A stretch of 64,000 nt of DNA, from the NCBI GenBank assembly GCA_024699855.1, contig JAMPIQ010000003.1, forward strand, positions 5,270,001 through 5,334,000, in the 5' to 3' direction. A program made the translations under genes and the position numbers. Below the pieces are notes generated by a model. The model was not told the origin of the DNA, searched no databases, and saw nothing but the letters and a program-made list of their open reading frames with translations. Each line of letters opens with the position of its first letter. Within the stretch, counting starts at the first letter, position 1. Source of the DNA: Aphelenchoides besseyi (Eukaryota > Nematoda > Chromadorea > Rhabditida > Aphelenchoididae). Below, in pieces: positions 12,437 through 24,066 of the stretch.

Positions 12437-13856
12437 CTAGGGTAATTCAACAGATTGAATAATCGGATGAGATCCTGTTTTTGCATCAACTTCACCCATC
12501 AATGATAGGTTTATCTAGAAACTATTTGTAAGTCCAGTTGCTGTTTTCAACTACCTGATCAACTTGCACAGATCCAAATTGATGATTCGATAAAACATCG
12601 AGAATAGCAGCCGCATCAAAGGTTACTTCATGTCCAGCTTCAGCCTGAAATTGTCTATTCAGGACTTTTTCGTCAGTAACTATACTACCACAGATCGCGT
12701 GTTCATTAGCGTCATGTGAAGTTGGATTTCTTGTTTTTCTTTCTTGGCAAATCCACGACTGAGCATATGTTGGTAAACGCGATCGGCGATTTCTGGTAAT
12801 CTGATTTTACAAAATGAATTTTTGAGCCTATGAACAACTTACCTTAAACCACTCAATTTAGCGTACAAAACACGTGTAGCTCGCGGATCTTGGTCTCCGA
12901 AATGACCCAAACCGGCAACGTTGACAACCAACGATTGATCTTTTAGCAACGGAAGTACATCGTTTTTTACCAATTCTTTGAATTCTTCTCGCGCTCGATT
13001 GACTTCATCTTCACTTAAAAGAATAAGCGTACAAAGTGTGACGTGTAGTTTAGGTACCGGAGTAAAGAACTCCGCTCGTTTGGATTCGGGCTGCAAAATA
13101 AAAATAAGCAAATTGTTACCTTCAATAAGATTACTGGAATACTGTCCGAGTTCTTGATTAGCAATTTGAAGTTTTCGTACTCATGAATCACCTCCTCCGA
13201 TAGCAACGGCAACGAAATAAAATGTGTTGGTTTTGCTCGTTCGCGTTGTCGTAACACAAACATTTCGATCTGATCCAAACAGCGTTCCACATTTTCCCGT
13301 CCAACTCGTGATTTAACAACTAAAATCAATTCGAACAAACCGAAATGAATTACACTCACTGATGCTCGTCGATGTTGTTCCTTTCTTCGGTAGTTCGATC
13401 TTACAGTCGGTACTAGACTCCATTTTACGCAGATTCGCGAAGCCCGTGCCAATGAAGATGCCCATGAATGCAGGTGGAACACTCGTACTAAATTGCAGAG
13501 CTTAAAGAACCGCATATTCGATTGAACTCACACAGCAGTCCACATCTTCAATTTCGGATTTAACGAAACCACGTAGTTGTTTGACGATTCCGTTAATGCT
13601 GTGCCTTCTGATTCACAATAAGTAGTGACAATTTCTGACCATTGGAAGAATTATTGTATTTGGATAAGGAAAATGTACCTGACTGTTCAGTCATTGTCTG
13701 TGCATTTTCGATTTGGTCTTCTGTTTCCTCGTCAATTGGACGACCCAAAATTTGAACTCTTCCGCCGCGTTCTCCAAAAACCATTGATTCCACAGGAACA
13801 TTTCGACGGTAGATGGTGTAGTCCAAACGATAACGATGAGCATTCAACACGTCCAT
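12437..13856 (-). CDS. ASCC1: ASCC1, activating signal cointegrator 1 complex subunit 1
   Basis: ASCC1 pairs an RNA-binding KH domain with a 2H phosphoesterase-like domain and works with the ASCC helicase in alkylation repair and transcription control. Start MDVLNAHRYRLDYTIYRRNV at 13856. The KH domain follows a short intron (33 bp if the GT at about 13532 is used): PPAFMGIFIGTGFANLRKME, near 13470. Then the AKAP7/ASCC1-type domain: KPTHFISLPLL near 13220, first H-x-T motif in LHVTLCTLILLSE near 13040, VAGLGHFGDQDP near 12905, second H-x-T in LHMTLMN near 12715. Stop TAG at 12437-12439. Both catalytic-type HxT motifs are intact. Divergent from LYRM4, sharing a promoter of about 160 bp. Confidence 0.85.
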
Positions 13857-14019
13857 GGCTAGTGAAATAACCAACAGCAGCGCAGGAAAGTAGCCCAGAA
13901 ATATGTGATTACAATTCAGCAATCGATTGTGAAAATTCAGTTAACGCAGAGTCGAGAACCGGTGAAATAGAGACAAACGATTTAACATTTTCCATTCGCT
14001 GTCTATGGCAAGCAATTGA
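13857..14019. promoter_or_regulatory. bidirectional promoter region ASCC1 / LYRM4
   Basis: 163 bp between two divergent start codons. No TATA box is obvious. It must contain the start sites of both genes, unless they are trans-spliced from farther out. Confidence 0.4.
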
Positions 14020-14384
14020 ATGTCTTCGTTGAATAGAACGGAAATTTTGGGTATTTACAAGAAGCTTCTTCGTACGGCCTCCAAAGTGAGTTTGTACACT
14101 CGAATTTGACTGATACTTTTACTTTTTTTTAGTTTCCTCAATACAACTACCGTGAATTTGCTCAACGTCGAATTTACGACTATTTTGTTACCAACAAAGC
14201 CGTGCGCGATACCGACCAATTGGTTGCATTGCGTAAGGTGAGTGGAAAGGAATTTTCCAGAACATTTCGATGTCTCTAGGAAGCTGAGCAGGCGCTGAGT
14301 TTGCTACAACGTCAGGTCCGCATTTCACAGGAATACCCCTATCGGCCGTCGGTCATCGAGCCGTTGCTTCCGCGTCGTCATTAG
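14020..14384 (+). CDS. LYRM4: LYRM4/ISD11, mitochondrial LYR protein
   Basis: LYRM4 stabilises the cysteine desulfurase NFS1 in mitochondrial Fe-S cluster assembly. Three exons: MSSLNRTEILGIYKKLLRTASK, then FPQYNYREFAQRRIYDYF, then a last exon containing LLQRQVRISQEYPYRPS, stop TAG 14382-14384. About 92 residues, normal for the family. The YNYR and AxRRI blocks are diagnostic. The name-giving LYR is written IYK (LGIYKKLLR), a mild deviation. The next gene (MNAT1) starts 12 bp after this stop. Confidence 0.88.
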
Positions 14385-14396
14385 ATTTTCGGCATC

Positions 14397-15423
14397 ATGC
14401 GTTCGTGTCCAAAGTGCAAATCGAACGAATACAATAACCGTCAGTTAGTTATGATGATCAATGAGTGTGGTCATCCGTTGTGTCAAAATTGTGTAGAAAA
14501 TATTTTTGCTCGAAACTCCAACCGCTGTCCCTACGATGGATGTGAGAAGATGTTGCGAAAAAACAACTTTTGGGAACAGTCGTTTGATGATCCATTCATC
14601 GAAAAAGAAAACTACATTCGCCGGAAAGTCTTAAAAGTAAGTTTTCGGAGCTTTGAGTTTCTTTGTTCGTTCTTTAGACGTACAACTTTTTGGAAGAGAA
14701 TTTTTCCAACTTGAAAGAGTACAACGACTATTTGGAGCATGTGGAAGAAATTGTTTTCAAGTTGGTGAATGAAATCGATGTACAACAAGTGGAAGAGGAA
14801 ATTCGTGAGTTTCGTGAACGAAACTCCGAAATCATTGAGAAAAATCGCCGACGTCTGAATCCCGACGACCAATGGATCAAAGAGATGTTGGCTGAAGAAG
14901 CAAAAGCACAAGCGCGAAATCAAGAGAACTTTCCCAACGAAGTAAGTGCATTTGTTGTTATTGAGTTGATGTTCCAGGCATTCGACGACATGCAAGCAAA
15001 ACCGCGTTCCATCATCAGTGAACTTCGAGATTCCGATTTGCCTGCTGAAATGATTTTGGATCGAGAGAGAAAAGTTCAGATCGAAGCCGAACTGGCCGAA
15101 AAAGAAGAACGAGAACGCAAGAAACGTGAGCGTATTGGTAAGTGAATTTACCAACAACTATCTATTTGTATGTTATAGTTCGAAAACCACGAGAGATTAC
15201 CAACTTTGGTATTCTCCGTCAATCTGGAAAACCGTACTTTCATTCACCAGTTGTTCTTCCAATCAACGGACCGATTCTGCCGGATATCGATCAACTCGAG
15301 GAATTGGGTTATCTTAATCATGTTCGTCGGCCTTCAGCACACGCGTTGGCTGCCGGATTTCGTGCTGAACTTGCTTGTTATCGAGCATTATTCGAAATGC
15401 GATGTGATTTGTTTAATGTCTAG
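14397..15423 (+). CDS. MNAT1: MNAT1/MAT1, CDK-activating kinase assembly factor
   Basis: MAT1 holds CDK7 and cyclin H together and anchors the kinase to TFIIH. The N-terminal C3HC4 RING is complete: CPKCKSNEYN, CGHPLCQNCVENIF, NRCPYDGCEKML. A central coiled coil follows (VEEEIREFRERNSEIIEKNRRRL, near 14790-14850; see positions), and then the C-terminal hydrophobic CDK7/cyclin H-binding part. Four exons with introns near 14637, 14942 and 15138; stop 15421-15423. About 300 residues, as expected. The start is only 12 bp after the LYRM4 stop, so transcription as one pre-mRNA, with trans-splicing at the TTAG just upstream, is likely in a nematode. Confidence 0.9.
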
Positions 15424-15596
15424 AAATTAATAGCTTCCTCCTCAATCATCGTAGTGATCGTTCATTTGTAATCTATTTGTTAAATAAAACATTTCGAGCA
15501 GTTGTGTGATTCTATACCATAGGTTAATGGATTCCATTATATTACTTAACTTCTATGAACAAGTAGCTGCAATCTCCACATACAGATTGGGGACAA

Positions 15597-18500
15597 ATGG
15601 TCGACTTGAGTCGTCTTTATGAAGCGATCAATGCGCTCAACGGTTCGAATAAGAATGAGTGCGAAGCGGCATCGAAATTCTTGGATGAATTTCAAAAATC
15701 GGTAACGAACTTATCACTGTGATCTAATCAACAGTCCTATTTAGGTTTATGCATGGGATGCTTGTGATCGACTGCTCAATGAAGCCACCTCCTTTCCGGC
15801 CTGTATTTTTGCAGCTCAAACAATACGACGAAAAATGATACGAGATTTTCGTGAATTGCATGCAGAACTGTATCTCTCATTGCGACAGTCTATTGTAACT
15901 CACATGACGTATGTGTAAGCAACATCTTTAGATCTAACCTTTCATTTTAGAGTCATCGAAACCAAATTTCCAACAAACTTTCAATCAATAGCAACACAAC
16001 TATGTGTAGCACTGGCCGATTTGTATTTGCAAGTGCCGGAATGGAACGATTTCATTGCCGAGTTACTGAACAAATTCGCTGAGCAAGTTTATCGTACCAT
16101 TGAATATGTGTGTTTCGATGTTTAGATTAACGCAAACTGATGTTCGTTACGCTCACATTTTGTTGGAATTGTTGAAGGTGTTTCCGGAAGAACTCACAAA
16201 TTCTCAGCTAAGAATCGGCGATAATCGACGGAACGCCGTCCAAAAAGAACTTGCTGCTCAAACTCCCGCTGTCTTAACATGTCTAGTACGTTGACTTTTT
16301 CGATTTAATGTAATTGACATGGTTTTAGGAAATGATGTGTCGAACAGAAACCAGTTCGTTGTTGCCTCGTGCCATTCAAACATTCGGCTCGTGGATGACA
16401 AACAAAATGTGTCCAAGCGATGCTGTGGCCAAAAGTCAATTCTATCATTCCATTTTAATGGCGTTGGTGAGTACGAATAGTTGATTAAAATAGCAATTTT
16501 GTTTCCAGCAATCTTCCGCATGTCCATCAGATGTTCACTTTGCCGCAGCCACTGCAGTTTCTCAGGTTTTGGGTTTTTGTGAAAATTTGCAAGCAACTCG
16601 AGAGTTGGCAATGATGTCGAAGGACGCGTTGATCGACACTGCGTACGCATTTGAACATGCAGCATCCACAGAAGATCTGAACAAATTGACGTCTTACGGT
16701 CGAGTTTATGCCGATTTGTGTTTAATGATTTTGGAGCCGTTGATCAATACACCGGGTGAAGGGTTGGGCGATCTACGGTGCTTGGAATTGCTTCTGCGGG
16801 CGGCAGATCATCACGATTTTTCGGTAAGATATTTCCAACGATCAGAATGACAACTTGAATTTAGATTACTCAGCACACGTTTGACATTTGGTAGATGAAT
16901 TTGAGGGCGTTTAATCAGAAATTTTTTCAGGTATCAACTATCCGAATCGCTCTATTACTTGGACGAAAATGAATTCGAACATAAACGCGATGTCTTCAAA
17001 CCTTTTGTTGAACGGTAATTAACATTGACATTGTTGCTTTAATCTTAGATATTTAGATATGTCATTACTCTTTACAAACATTGTCGCTTTGATGCGGATA
17101 CCGAACGAATGACCTCGGAAAATGATGAGTTCTTGGACTTTCGTGCTCAAGTAGCTGAAAGCATCAAAGACGTTGGTTTCATTCTCGGAACATTGAATCT
17201 CATCCAAAAAGTAATTCGAAATTGTATTCGATCTTTCATTCTTTCTAGATTATTGATGTGATGAGGCTAAGTGAACAACGATGGGAAGAAATCGAGTCCG
17301 GTCTTTTTATTATCAAATCAGCAGCTAACTGCATAGTCAAGTGGGTACCCGTGAATAGAACTTATAATATCTACGTATTTTAGTAGCGATGAAACGGTTG
17401 CACCACCGTTGATTGACATTGTTCTTCAAATTCCATCGACATCAAACAACATAATCATGACGACAAGCATCGAACTAATTGGCGAGCTTTACGATTGGCT
17501 TGCGGATCGTCCCGAACAAATCGGTAATTCGATGGCGTTTTACTTAAAGTTCGTTTTTCTAGCACGTTGCATGAACTGGCTTCTTTCTATTCCGTTGAAC
17601 GTTGATCTCATCAAACCGTGGTCTCACAGTTTGCAGAAACTAACAAGTAAAGGATACATGCATCTTCGTGATTACTTCGAGCGAATTCACTCTGTTTTGC
17701 GCAATATCGAAAACTGTCGTGGATCGTTTATGGATCTCGAAGATGCGGCAGAAGAAATTCTTAAAGGCAAGTGAATATTCTTGATTCTGCGTAGTGTTTT
17801 CATTGAACACGTGTTTTCGTGAGAAGCATTACGTAGCGAAAAGTTTTCGTTTTTCCGGAATTTCGCTGAAAACAACTGACATTTAAATCGTTCACCTGAA
17901 GAACTGGTTCTTTTCATTCGATCGTCTTTTTCAGCTGAGACCTGTTTGTTGAATGACCGCCCGTCGTCCGAAATTTCCGCTCTGCTCGGGGTGCTGCTCG
18001 CTCAGCCGTTGGAGTATTTGGACAAGGTGATTAACTGGGGCGTTATCTACGATTTGTGCTGAGTCATTGGAATGTTGAGTTCTGATTCATTCGACCAGCA
18101 AATCATCGTTTTGAATCTTTTATGTACTCTTGCTATTTTTAGATCTGCAGTGGTCAACTTCAGGAATCAAATAACGCCAACGAAAGTAACAAAGAAAACG
18201 TGCAGTCATGGCAACAATTTGCTTCGGATCCATTGATTTGGTTGGATCGAATAACGTGCATTTATCGGATGTTAAAACCGTGGCAAGATCAGGCTTCCTA
18301 TCGTCAAGAGTGCGAGAAAGTGCAGCACAAAAACGTACCTGCTGCATGGTTCGACCACAGTGTGAATGTTTGGAGAAAACTATCGGAGGTTTTTAAGCAC
18401 TTCCTAAAGAGTACACGAATTATGGAGCATTGTTGTCGAACGACACGTTTTGTAATTCGATCAATGGGAACACAGTCGAGCGTTTTTATTGTGCAGTTAG

Positions 18501-19385
18501 CAGAGCAGGTAATTTAACATAAGAAAATGGAGAAATTGAGTTGATTTTAGTTAGTTAGTATCTACGCACATTGTCCGCATTCCTGCATTTTGTATTTGTC
18601 TGGAATCGTGGTTGATGAATACGGGACGAATGAAGAATTGGAGCTGGGACTTGTGAATATGTTGAACGTAAATATTCCGCTTTGAATACAATTCAAATCG
18701 TCTCGTTTAGATGTTGGCTCCACGGGCGTTGGCTGTGATACACGACGCGAACACAGCTCGTCACAATCCGGAAACTGTTGATGATCTGTTTCGTTTGTCT
18801 GTCAAGTTTTTGTACAGAATGCCTACGGCCTTCTTCCAACAGGATGTTGCCGAGCAGATTGTACAATGTGCAATATTTTGTGTTGAGTTGGATCATTCTG
18901 ATGCAAACAAATCGGTGGTTCAGTTTTTGACCGAAGTGTTGTCTTTGAGTTCTTCAATTAGATGCTCACCGTCATTGAAGAACACTGTTCAGAAGGTCAA
19001 GATGTTGATTTCAAAGTACGGTCAACAGCTGCTTTGGCATTGCATGCATGGATCGATTTTCGTTCTTTCTTGTCATTTACGCTACGACGTTGCGCGTTTG
19101 ATCCGTTCGTTACTCCAAGTGGATGCGGCCGTGAGTGTTTAGGAACAGGTCGCTTAAACAAATGTTTGTGTTTCAGGGACATTACGGATGGTTGGAGGCG
19201 TGCGTAGGAAAATTGCCATGTGATTCGGGCCTCACCGCAACTTCACAACAACTGATGGAGTTTGTCGCGAAGTTAAAACGGTAAATGACTAATCAAATCG
19301 TGTCTCTAACTTGCCGTCTTTTAGTTGTGATCGTGTTAACGAGGTTTCTCAAGCACTAAACGAATTGACTCGTCTTTACACCTGA
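15597..19385 (+). CDS. TNPO3: TNPO3, transportin-SR / importin-beta family
   Basis: Nuclear import receptor for SR-protein splicing factors; a HEAT-repeat karyopherin that binds RanGTP through its N-terminus. ATG at 15597 (MVDLSRLYEAINALNG), then FQKSVYAWDACDRLL and AAQTIRRKMIRDFREL typical of the family N-terminus, continuing through about 15 exons to TGA 19383-19385. Later blocks are also diagnostic: DPLIWLDRITCIYRML near 18235, ETVDDLFRLSVKFLYRMPT near 18775, LDHSDANKSVVQFL near 18890. Length about 900 residues, normal. Introns 40-60 bp. It is the intact counterpart of the truncated TNPO3-like part at 788-2950. 173 bp downstream of MNAT1 on the same strand. Confidence 0.88.
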
Positions 19386-19860
19386 TTATCGTAATGTTTG
19401 TTGTTGCCAGTTACTCATGTTTAATTTTTTTGTTTGTTATCAAAAAAGTGTGTCTCTGTTGTTTTTGAAACAATTAAACTTATTAAATTATTTGTTTGGG
19501 TTCATGTTTCGGTCATTGATGGTTAACATTTTAACTTTCACGGGGTAATTGCAACCTACGAATGACTGTAGTTCTTTTTCTTCATCCTTCGGGTCAGCAA
19601 TTTCGTTTTCTAAGCTTTTTTTAAAGAAACGATTCGAGTTTAGGTGCTTTTGCTAGTGTTGTTTGCTGTAATCTTCTTAACGCGTAAGATGAATAAAACG
19701 TTAAAACTTTGAGTTGTTTCTCGGGCAAATTGACTTGAAACAAAGTCGCTTGTGTTGTTTTTTCTTGCAATAAACTGCTACCTCAACGATTGAATTTGCG
19801 GAATCGTGTTTCAACGCCACGTATTTTTTGTCTTCGAACTGTTCATGAAATAAAATTCAG
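19386..19860. other. intergenic
   Basis: 3' UTR of TNPO3 (polyadenylation signal-like AATTAAA and a T-rich tract near 19430-19495) and the leader of the CCDC50-like gene. No other signal seen. Confidence 0.45.
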
Positions 19861-20493
19861 ATGTCGCGAGATTTCAATGAAACTAAGAGACCAGTGGCTG
19901 AACGTAAGTTGAAGGTCACCGTAATTCTGATCCGTGTTCAGTGAAAGCAAAGTTCAACGAAAACGCCGACTACTCTCTTGCATTGAGTTTACAAGACAAG
20001 GAATACACAGATCACTACGATGCCAACAGAAACAGTAGAAGAGTTTCAAGTCGAGATCATCGCTTATCACGAGAACAACAATCAATAGAAGATCAAAATG
20101 CAATGGCCGCTCATCGAGCTCAAATGGACGAAATGTGAGTTAACGTCCTCAAACCGTTTGTTATTATTAACTTTAGATCATCGGCCGATTTCGAATTGGC
20201 ACAGAAGTTGCAAGAAGAATTTGAAGCTGAAAGTCGTAGGTTACGCGAAGAACAATTGAAATCGGATATGGAAATTGCAAGAATGCTGTGAGTTCATCTT
20301 TATAGAAAACTTCGACGGATACTTATAGATCACTTGAATTCGAACGACAGACTTCTAATCGAGCTCCAGGGTCAACTAGTCAAGAAGAAGAGAGAGTAAG
20401 TTGAAAGGGGTTTATGTCGGCTAATAAGTAGATGTTTAGGATTTAATTGATTTGTCGCCCTTATCAAACAACGACGAGAATCCAACCCATTAA
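19861..20493 (+). CDS. CCDC50-like protein with three MIU-type motifs
   Basis: CCDC50 (Ymer) binds ubiquitin chains and damps NF-kappaB and innate signalling. ATG at 19861; exon 1 ends at 19902-19903 and joins in phase to LKAKFNENADYSLALSLQDKE. Three helices fit the MIU pattern: ADYSLALSLQDKEY, ADFELAQKLQEEFEAE and DMEIARMLSLEFERQ. The N-terminal block, followed by Arg-rich SRRVSSRDHRLSREQQ, resembles the conserved CCDC50 head. About 150 residues, shorter than the vertebrate protein, with an acidic tail (DLIDLSPLSNNDENPTH) before TAA 20491-20493. The family call is by motif and order; orthology is likely, not certain. Confidence 0.62.
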
Positions 20494-20701
20494 TCAACAT
20501 ACATAATCCACAAGCTTGCTATTGTAGTTGCTGTGCCTTAAATAGCCGATTAACTCGACTCTTGTCTTTCATAAACAACAAAATCTATATAATATGCAAA
20601 ATAGAAACTAACGACAAAGCAAACAAGACTTTTTGAGCATTTTCGGGTTGTTGCAGTTGGAGAAGGTTGTTTTGCAAGTGGTTGAAAATTCATTGAACCT
20701 C

Positions 20702-21692
20702 ATGCCAAGAGACAAAAACAAGATCAAGGAGAAGGATGCGTCGTCACGAAGAAAGAAGCGCAACAAGTCAAAGCCGCAGGTCAACGACTCATCGACTGCT
20801 CGAGAAAAATCCAAGAAAACAACGATTCGTCGTCTTGTTCGTTCAAAAGACAACGCAAGAAAGGTAAAAAAACACATTTTTTATTGTCATCACAACTTCA
20901 GAAGACAAATGAAGATCACGTGTCGACTTCGCCAGCAATCAGCACTACACCGGTCTCTTCGACTCCGATCAGCACCACTCCGTCTACGGAAAAGAACAAG
21001 GATGACCATTCGACTAGAGAAGTAGCCAAGAAGCAGAGCGATTCCATGATGGGTACCGTGTTTGTTCCGGTCGAGAATCAACATCCGGCTGTCAGTCCAG
21101 CAAGTTCGTCCAGCAAGAGCAGATCAAAAAAGAAGAAAAAAAAGAAGACCGCAACTGTCGATACGGCCGAGACGTTAACCAAAGAAGATCCGGAGCCAGC
21201 GGATGTGCAGCTGTAAGTTAAAATCCAAAACCCTTGATAGTCGAATATTCAGAGCGGACAGTAGCAAGGAGAGAACCGTTCGAAAAGAAACGAATCCGGA
21301 TACGGCGCCTGCTGTAATGGTCGTTCCGGAACTGAAGTCCGCTCGCGAACTTGAAGAGTTTTTGGTCAAGTCATCGAAACGCAAGAAGAAATCGACTGAC
21401 AGTCACAAAGCCAAACGCTCAGTTGAGGAATCACCACGTGAACGTCCATCAAAAGCAGTTGACGAAGATCAAGTAATTACTGGCGATCAACAGGTGAAAA
21501 CAAGTGGTTTAAAATTCTAATTGGTTTTGCTTTTAGCAAAATCGTGATGAAACTCGTCGCAAAACGAGTACTCAAAATGCTGCTGATACTCTGCTAGCCG
21601 ATTCACCTCAACCACCAACTCTAGGAAATGATGTTTTAGGGTTTTCTGTTTACGCGTACAAGAATCGCAACAATGATCGTGAAAATGCTTAG
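20702..21692 (+). CDS. Lys/Ser-rich, probably disordered nuclear protein
   Basis: Start MPRDKNKIKEKDASSRRKKR at 20702; introns near 20863-20902, 21214-21250 and 21494-21538 (GT-AG). About 270 residues, strongly basic (several K/R runs usable as nuclear localisation signals, one a run of seven Lys near 21130), with Ser/Thr/Pro-rich stretches and a short C-terminal block LGFSVYAYKNRNN. Stop TAG 21690-21692. No folded domain or family seen. It follows the CCDC50-like gene by about 210 bp on the same strand. Confidence 0.55.
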
Positions 21693-21894
21693 AATACACT
21701 TTGAACGAAAATAAACCGTTTTTCGAAAGCTTCGTTCTTTCATAGTCATAACTGACGATTGATTGTAAACAATGATACAAAGTGTATTTAATTAACTAAT
21801 TACAATAATCGGTAAATGAATAGATTGCGTAGATATAAGCCACATTGTTGTTAGACTCGATTAGATGTGTACCCGTTCAGTTTACTTAAGATTT

Positions 21895-23786
21895 CTATTC
21901 TGTTTCAAAGTTAATGGTCGACATCCTATCGACAATTAACTGGTCGGCATGTTTGCATTTCTTGTACGCTATTTTAGCCGTCGATCTTGCCCAAACAACA
22001 ACCTACTAAGATCTATTAACCAGAAACTTACGATTTGATCAACTCGGCCAGCTGAAGCCGCCAATGTTTCAAGAAATTGTACGCTCACTAGCGGTCGCAG
22101 CTCCGATTCTTCGGCAATCAATGTGGAAACATGTTGGAAGACGATTGAGAAAAGTTCTTCAATCGACTCCTTCATATCATCGGAATTCAAAGACAAGCGA
22201 AATTGATTGAAGTTGTAAAAATCGAATGTTGGTTGTTGCAGCGCGTATAGGAATCGTATAGAAGCAAGCAACAAAGAACAATGTGAAGGGCATGCCAAGT
22301 TCGGCCATGAATATTGTTCAATTGAATTTAGAAAAGACTTAAAATAGCCTAAATAAACGCTCGCATCCGAAATAGGAATGGATAACAAAAGAGACAAGAA
22401 GTGACAACCCAAACTCTCAAACCTATTCGACAAACCCGAAGGGAAAATGGAGAATTCATCCAAACAAGCAAGAACAAAAGAATCTACCTAAAGAGCAAAC
22501 TAATATGAAGTCAAAATGATCGTCAAACCTGAAGAAACGTCATACTTGCCATTGCTATCTCAGCGCCTCGCAAGTACAATTGTGTTCGTATCACTGGATC
22601 ATTTAACGATGGCACGCTGATGTATGCATTTGCAATGCAAGCCTGATTAAAAGCTGCTCGTGTCGATGAGTAACGAGCTGATTTGGCAACAAACAACGCC
22701 AACTCCAAAATCCGTTCAATCACATACTAAGAGGAAGGTAAAGGCCAAGGGTTGCAAACCCACTTTCTGACAAACATCAATATCCAACAAGGCGGCTCGT
22801 GCAGCAACCAAAAACGAAAGATCTTGTTCGGGCACTGAGTGCAGTTGAACTCGATCGAGAGCACTACAAATCAGCTTAGCCATTTGGGCGAGTTCTTATT
22901 CAGCGGTAAAAATATCCACGGAATCGTGAAGAAATTTGCCTTAAATTTACTGGTTGTGTAAACATTTCAAGACATTCAAATACTGTTTAGCTCTAAAAAA
23001 CAAACTTAAACTTACATTGGTCGATTATCTACAAAGAAAATGAACTTGTGAATTGACTTGTGAACTCACTTGATAAGCTAACTTTACGTCTTTGATACTC
23101 GAGACCGATCGCGTGGAAACCAACATCTCTAGTATCACGATTCCCACGTTCTTTGTTTGTGTTTTATCGCTAATCATCTGCACGAACAGCGAGTACACGT
23201 CCAAACTAAGAAGCTCCGAAACATCACGAACTGCTTTCGCTACGTTCACAACAATTGAAGCCAAAACTATTGAGTGTTCTTCGAACTTCTAAAAACTCAG
23301 TTAACAAAATAACAATACGAATTTGAATACCCGATCTTTACTCATTCGCTTAATAATAGATTCGAAAATGATTTCAACTTCATTCATCGTAAAGTAACGA
23401 GCTGCAAACTCCGACCAAACCGAAGCACAAGTCACGAAACTGTCCAAATTTTGAATCGACATCGTGCATTTCCACATCGATCGTAAGATCGGACGACGAT
23501 TTTGTTTGCTTACATTTGTTTTCAACAAACTGCGACCGAATTCGTAAACCTCGTCGGCAGTAAAGTTCTCACTGCCGGCAATTAGTTTGCATGCGTGCAA
23601 CGACTGTTCCGATAAGTACAGCGGTGGCAGCGCTCGAAGCATCGACTGGAGCATAAACGGACGTTTATCGGAAAGCCGACAATACTCCTACAGCGGCAGA
23701 AGATCGTCGTATGTGACGGCTCGAAATGCGACGCACTGAATCATGAACTCCAATGCCAGCCACACGTACGGATGTGTAGGGTCGAG
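21895..23786 (-). pseudogene. VPS35L: VPS35L (Retriever subunit), 5'-truncated, one in-frame TAG
   Basis: VPS35L is the large subunit of Retriever, which recycles endosomal cargo with SNX17. Reading 3' to 5' on the plus strand, the exons match the family by eye: PYVWLALEFMIQCVAF near 23750, VWSEFAARYFTMNEVEIIFE near 23395, ACIANAYISVPSLNDPVIRT near 22620, QYLYLRGAEIAMAS-type block near 22570, and a helical C-terminus ending at the TAG 21895-21897. Homology stops abruptly at about 23786, exactly where an element ORF starts on the other strand, leaving out the first third of the protein. An in-frame TAG lies at 23688-23690; a 30-bp intron (GT near 23717, AG before 23687) would remove it but also ten aligned residues. 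Everything downstream is open and normally spliced, so the damage may be recent or an assembly artefact. Confidence 0.78.
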
Positions 23787-23788
23787 AA

Positions 23789-23998
23789 CTGATAGCCGCC
23801 GCAACTGCCGACGAGCTTTTGGCGCTAGTCGAGATTGCCTACAACGTTTTGCACGCACATTTTCCGTTGAAACAAAACCAACTCAACCGGTTGAAGCCTC
23901 ACGCACCGTTCGTACGAAAACTGGCACGTGCTAGAAGTGAACGATCGGCTCGAAAGTTGGTGCAAACGGATGCCGGACTTGCGGGTTTTTGCCTTTGA
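23789..23998 (+). CDS. small element ORF (AYNVL-type), Polinton-like family
   Basis: An open frame of 69 codons with EIAYNVLHAHFPL, RLKPHAPFVRKLA and SARKLVQTDAG, ending TGA 23996-23998. I recognise this pattern (NVL, about 25 residues, charged 'H..LR.LA' block, then K.LVQ.GG) from short proteins that sit next to larger element genes in many invertebrate Polinton-like or virus-like elements. It runs antisense to, and begins where homology to, VPS35L ends. No ATG in frame, so the N-terminus is lost or spliced on. Function unknown. Confidence 0.5.
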   Translation: MIAAATADELLALVEIAYNVLHAHFPLKQNQLNRLKPHAPFVRKLARARSERSARKLVQTDAGLAGFCL

Positions 23999-24066
23999 TA
24001 ATTCCGATTTTGATTCATTTGTTGACGTCACTGCGTACCGATTAGTTGTTTGTTTTTTGCGCTCCT

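Noticed and set aside
23687..23717. A 30-bp intron to remove the VPS35L TAG
   Set aside because: GT-AG ends exist, but it is shorter than the other introns I read here and would delete residues that align without a gap; kept only as an alternative.
23825..24031. Minus frame of 68 codons, considered as the VPS35L N-terminus
   Set aside because: It does not join to VPS35L, and the plus strand here reads as the AYNVL-type element ORF, which explains the open frame better.
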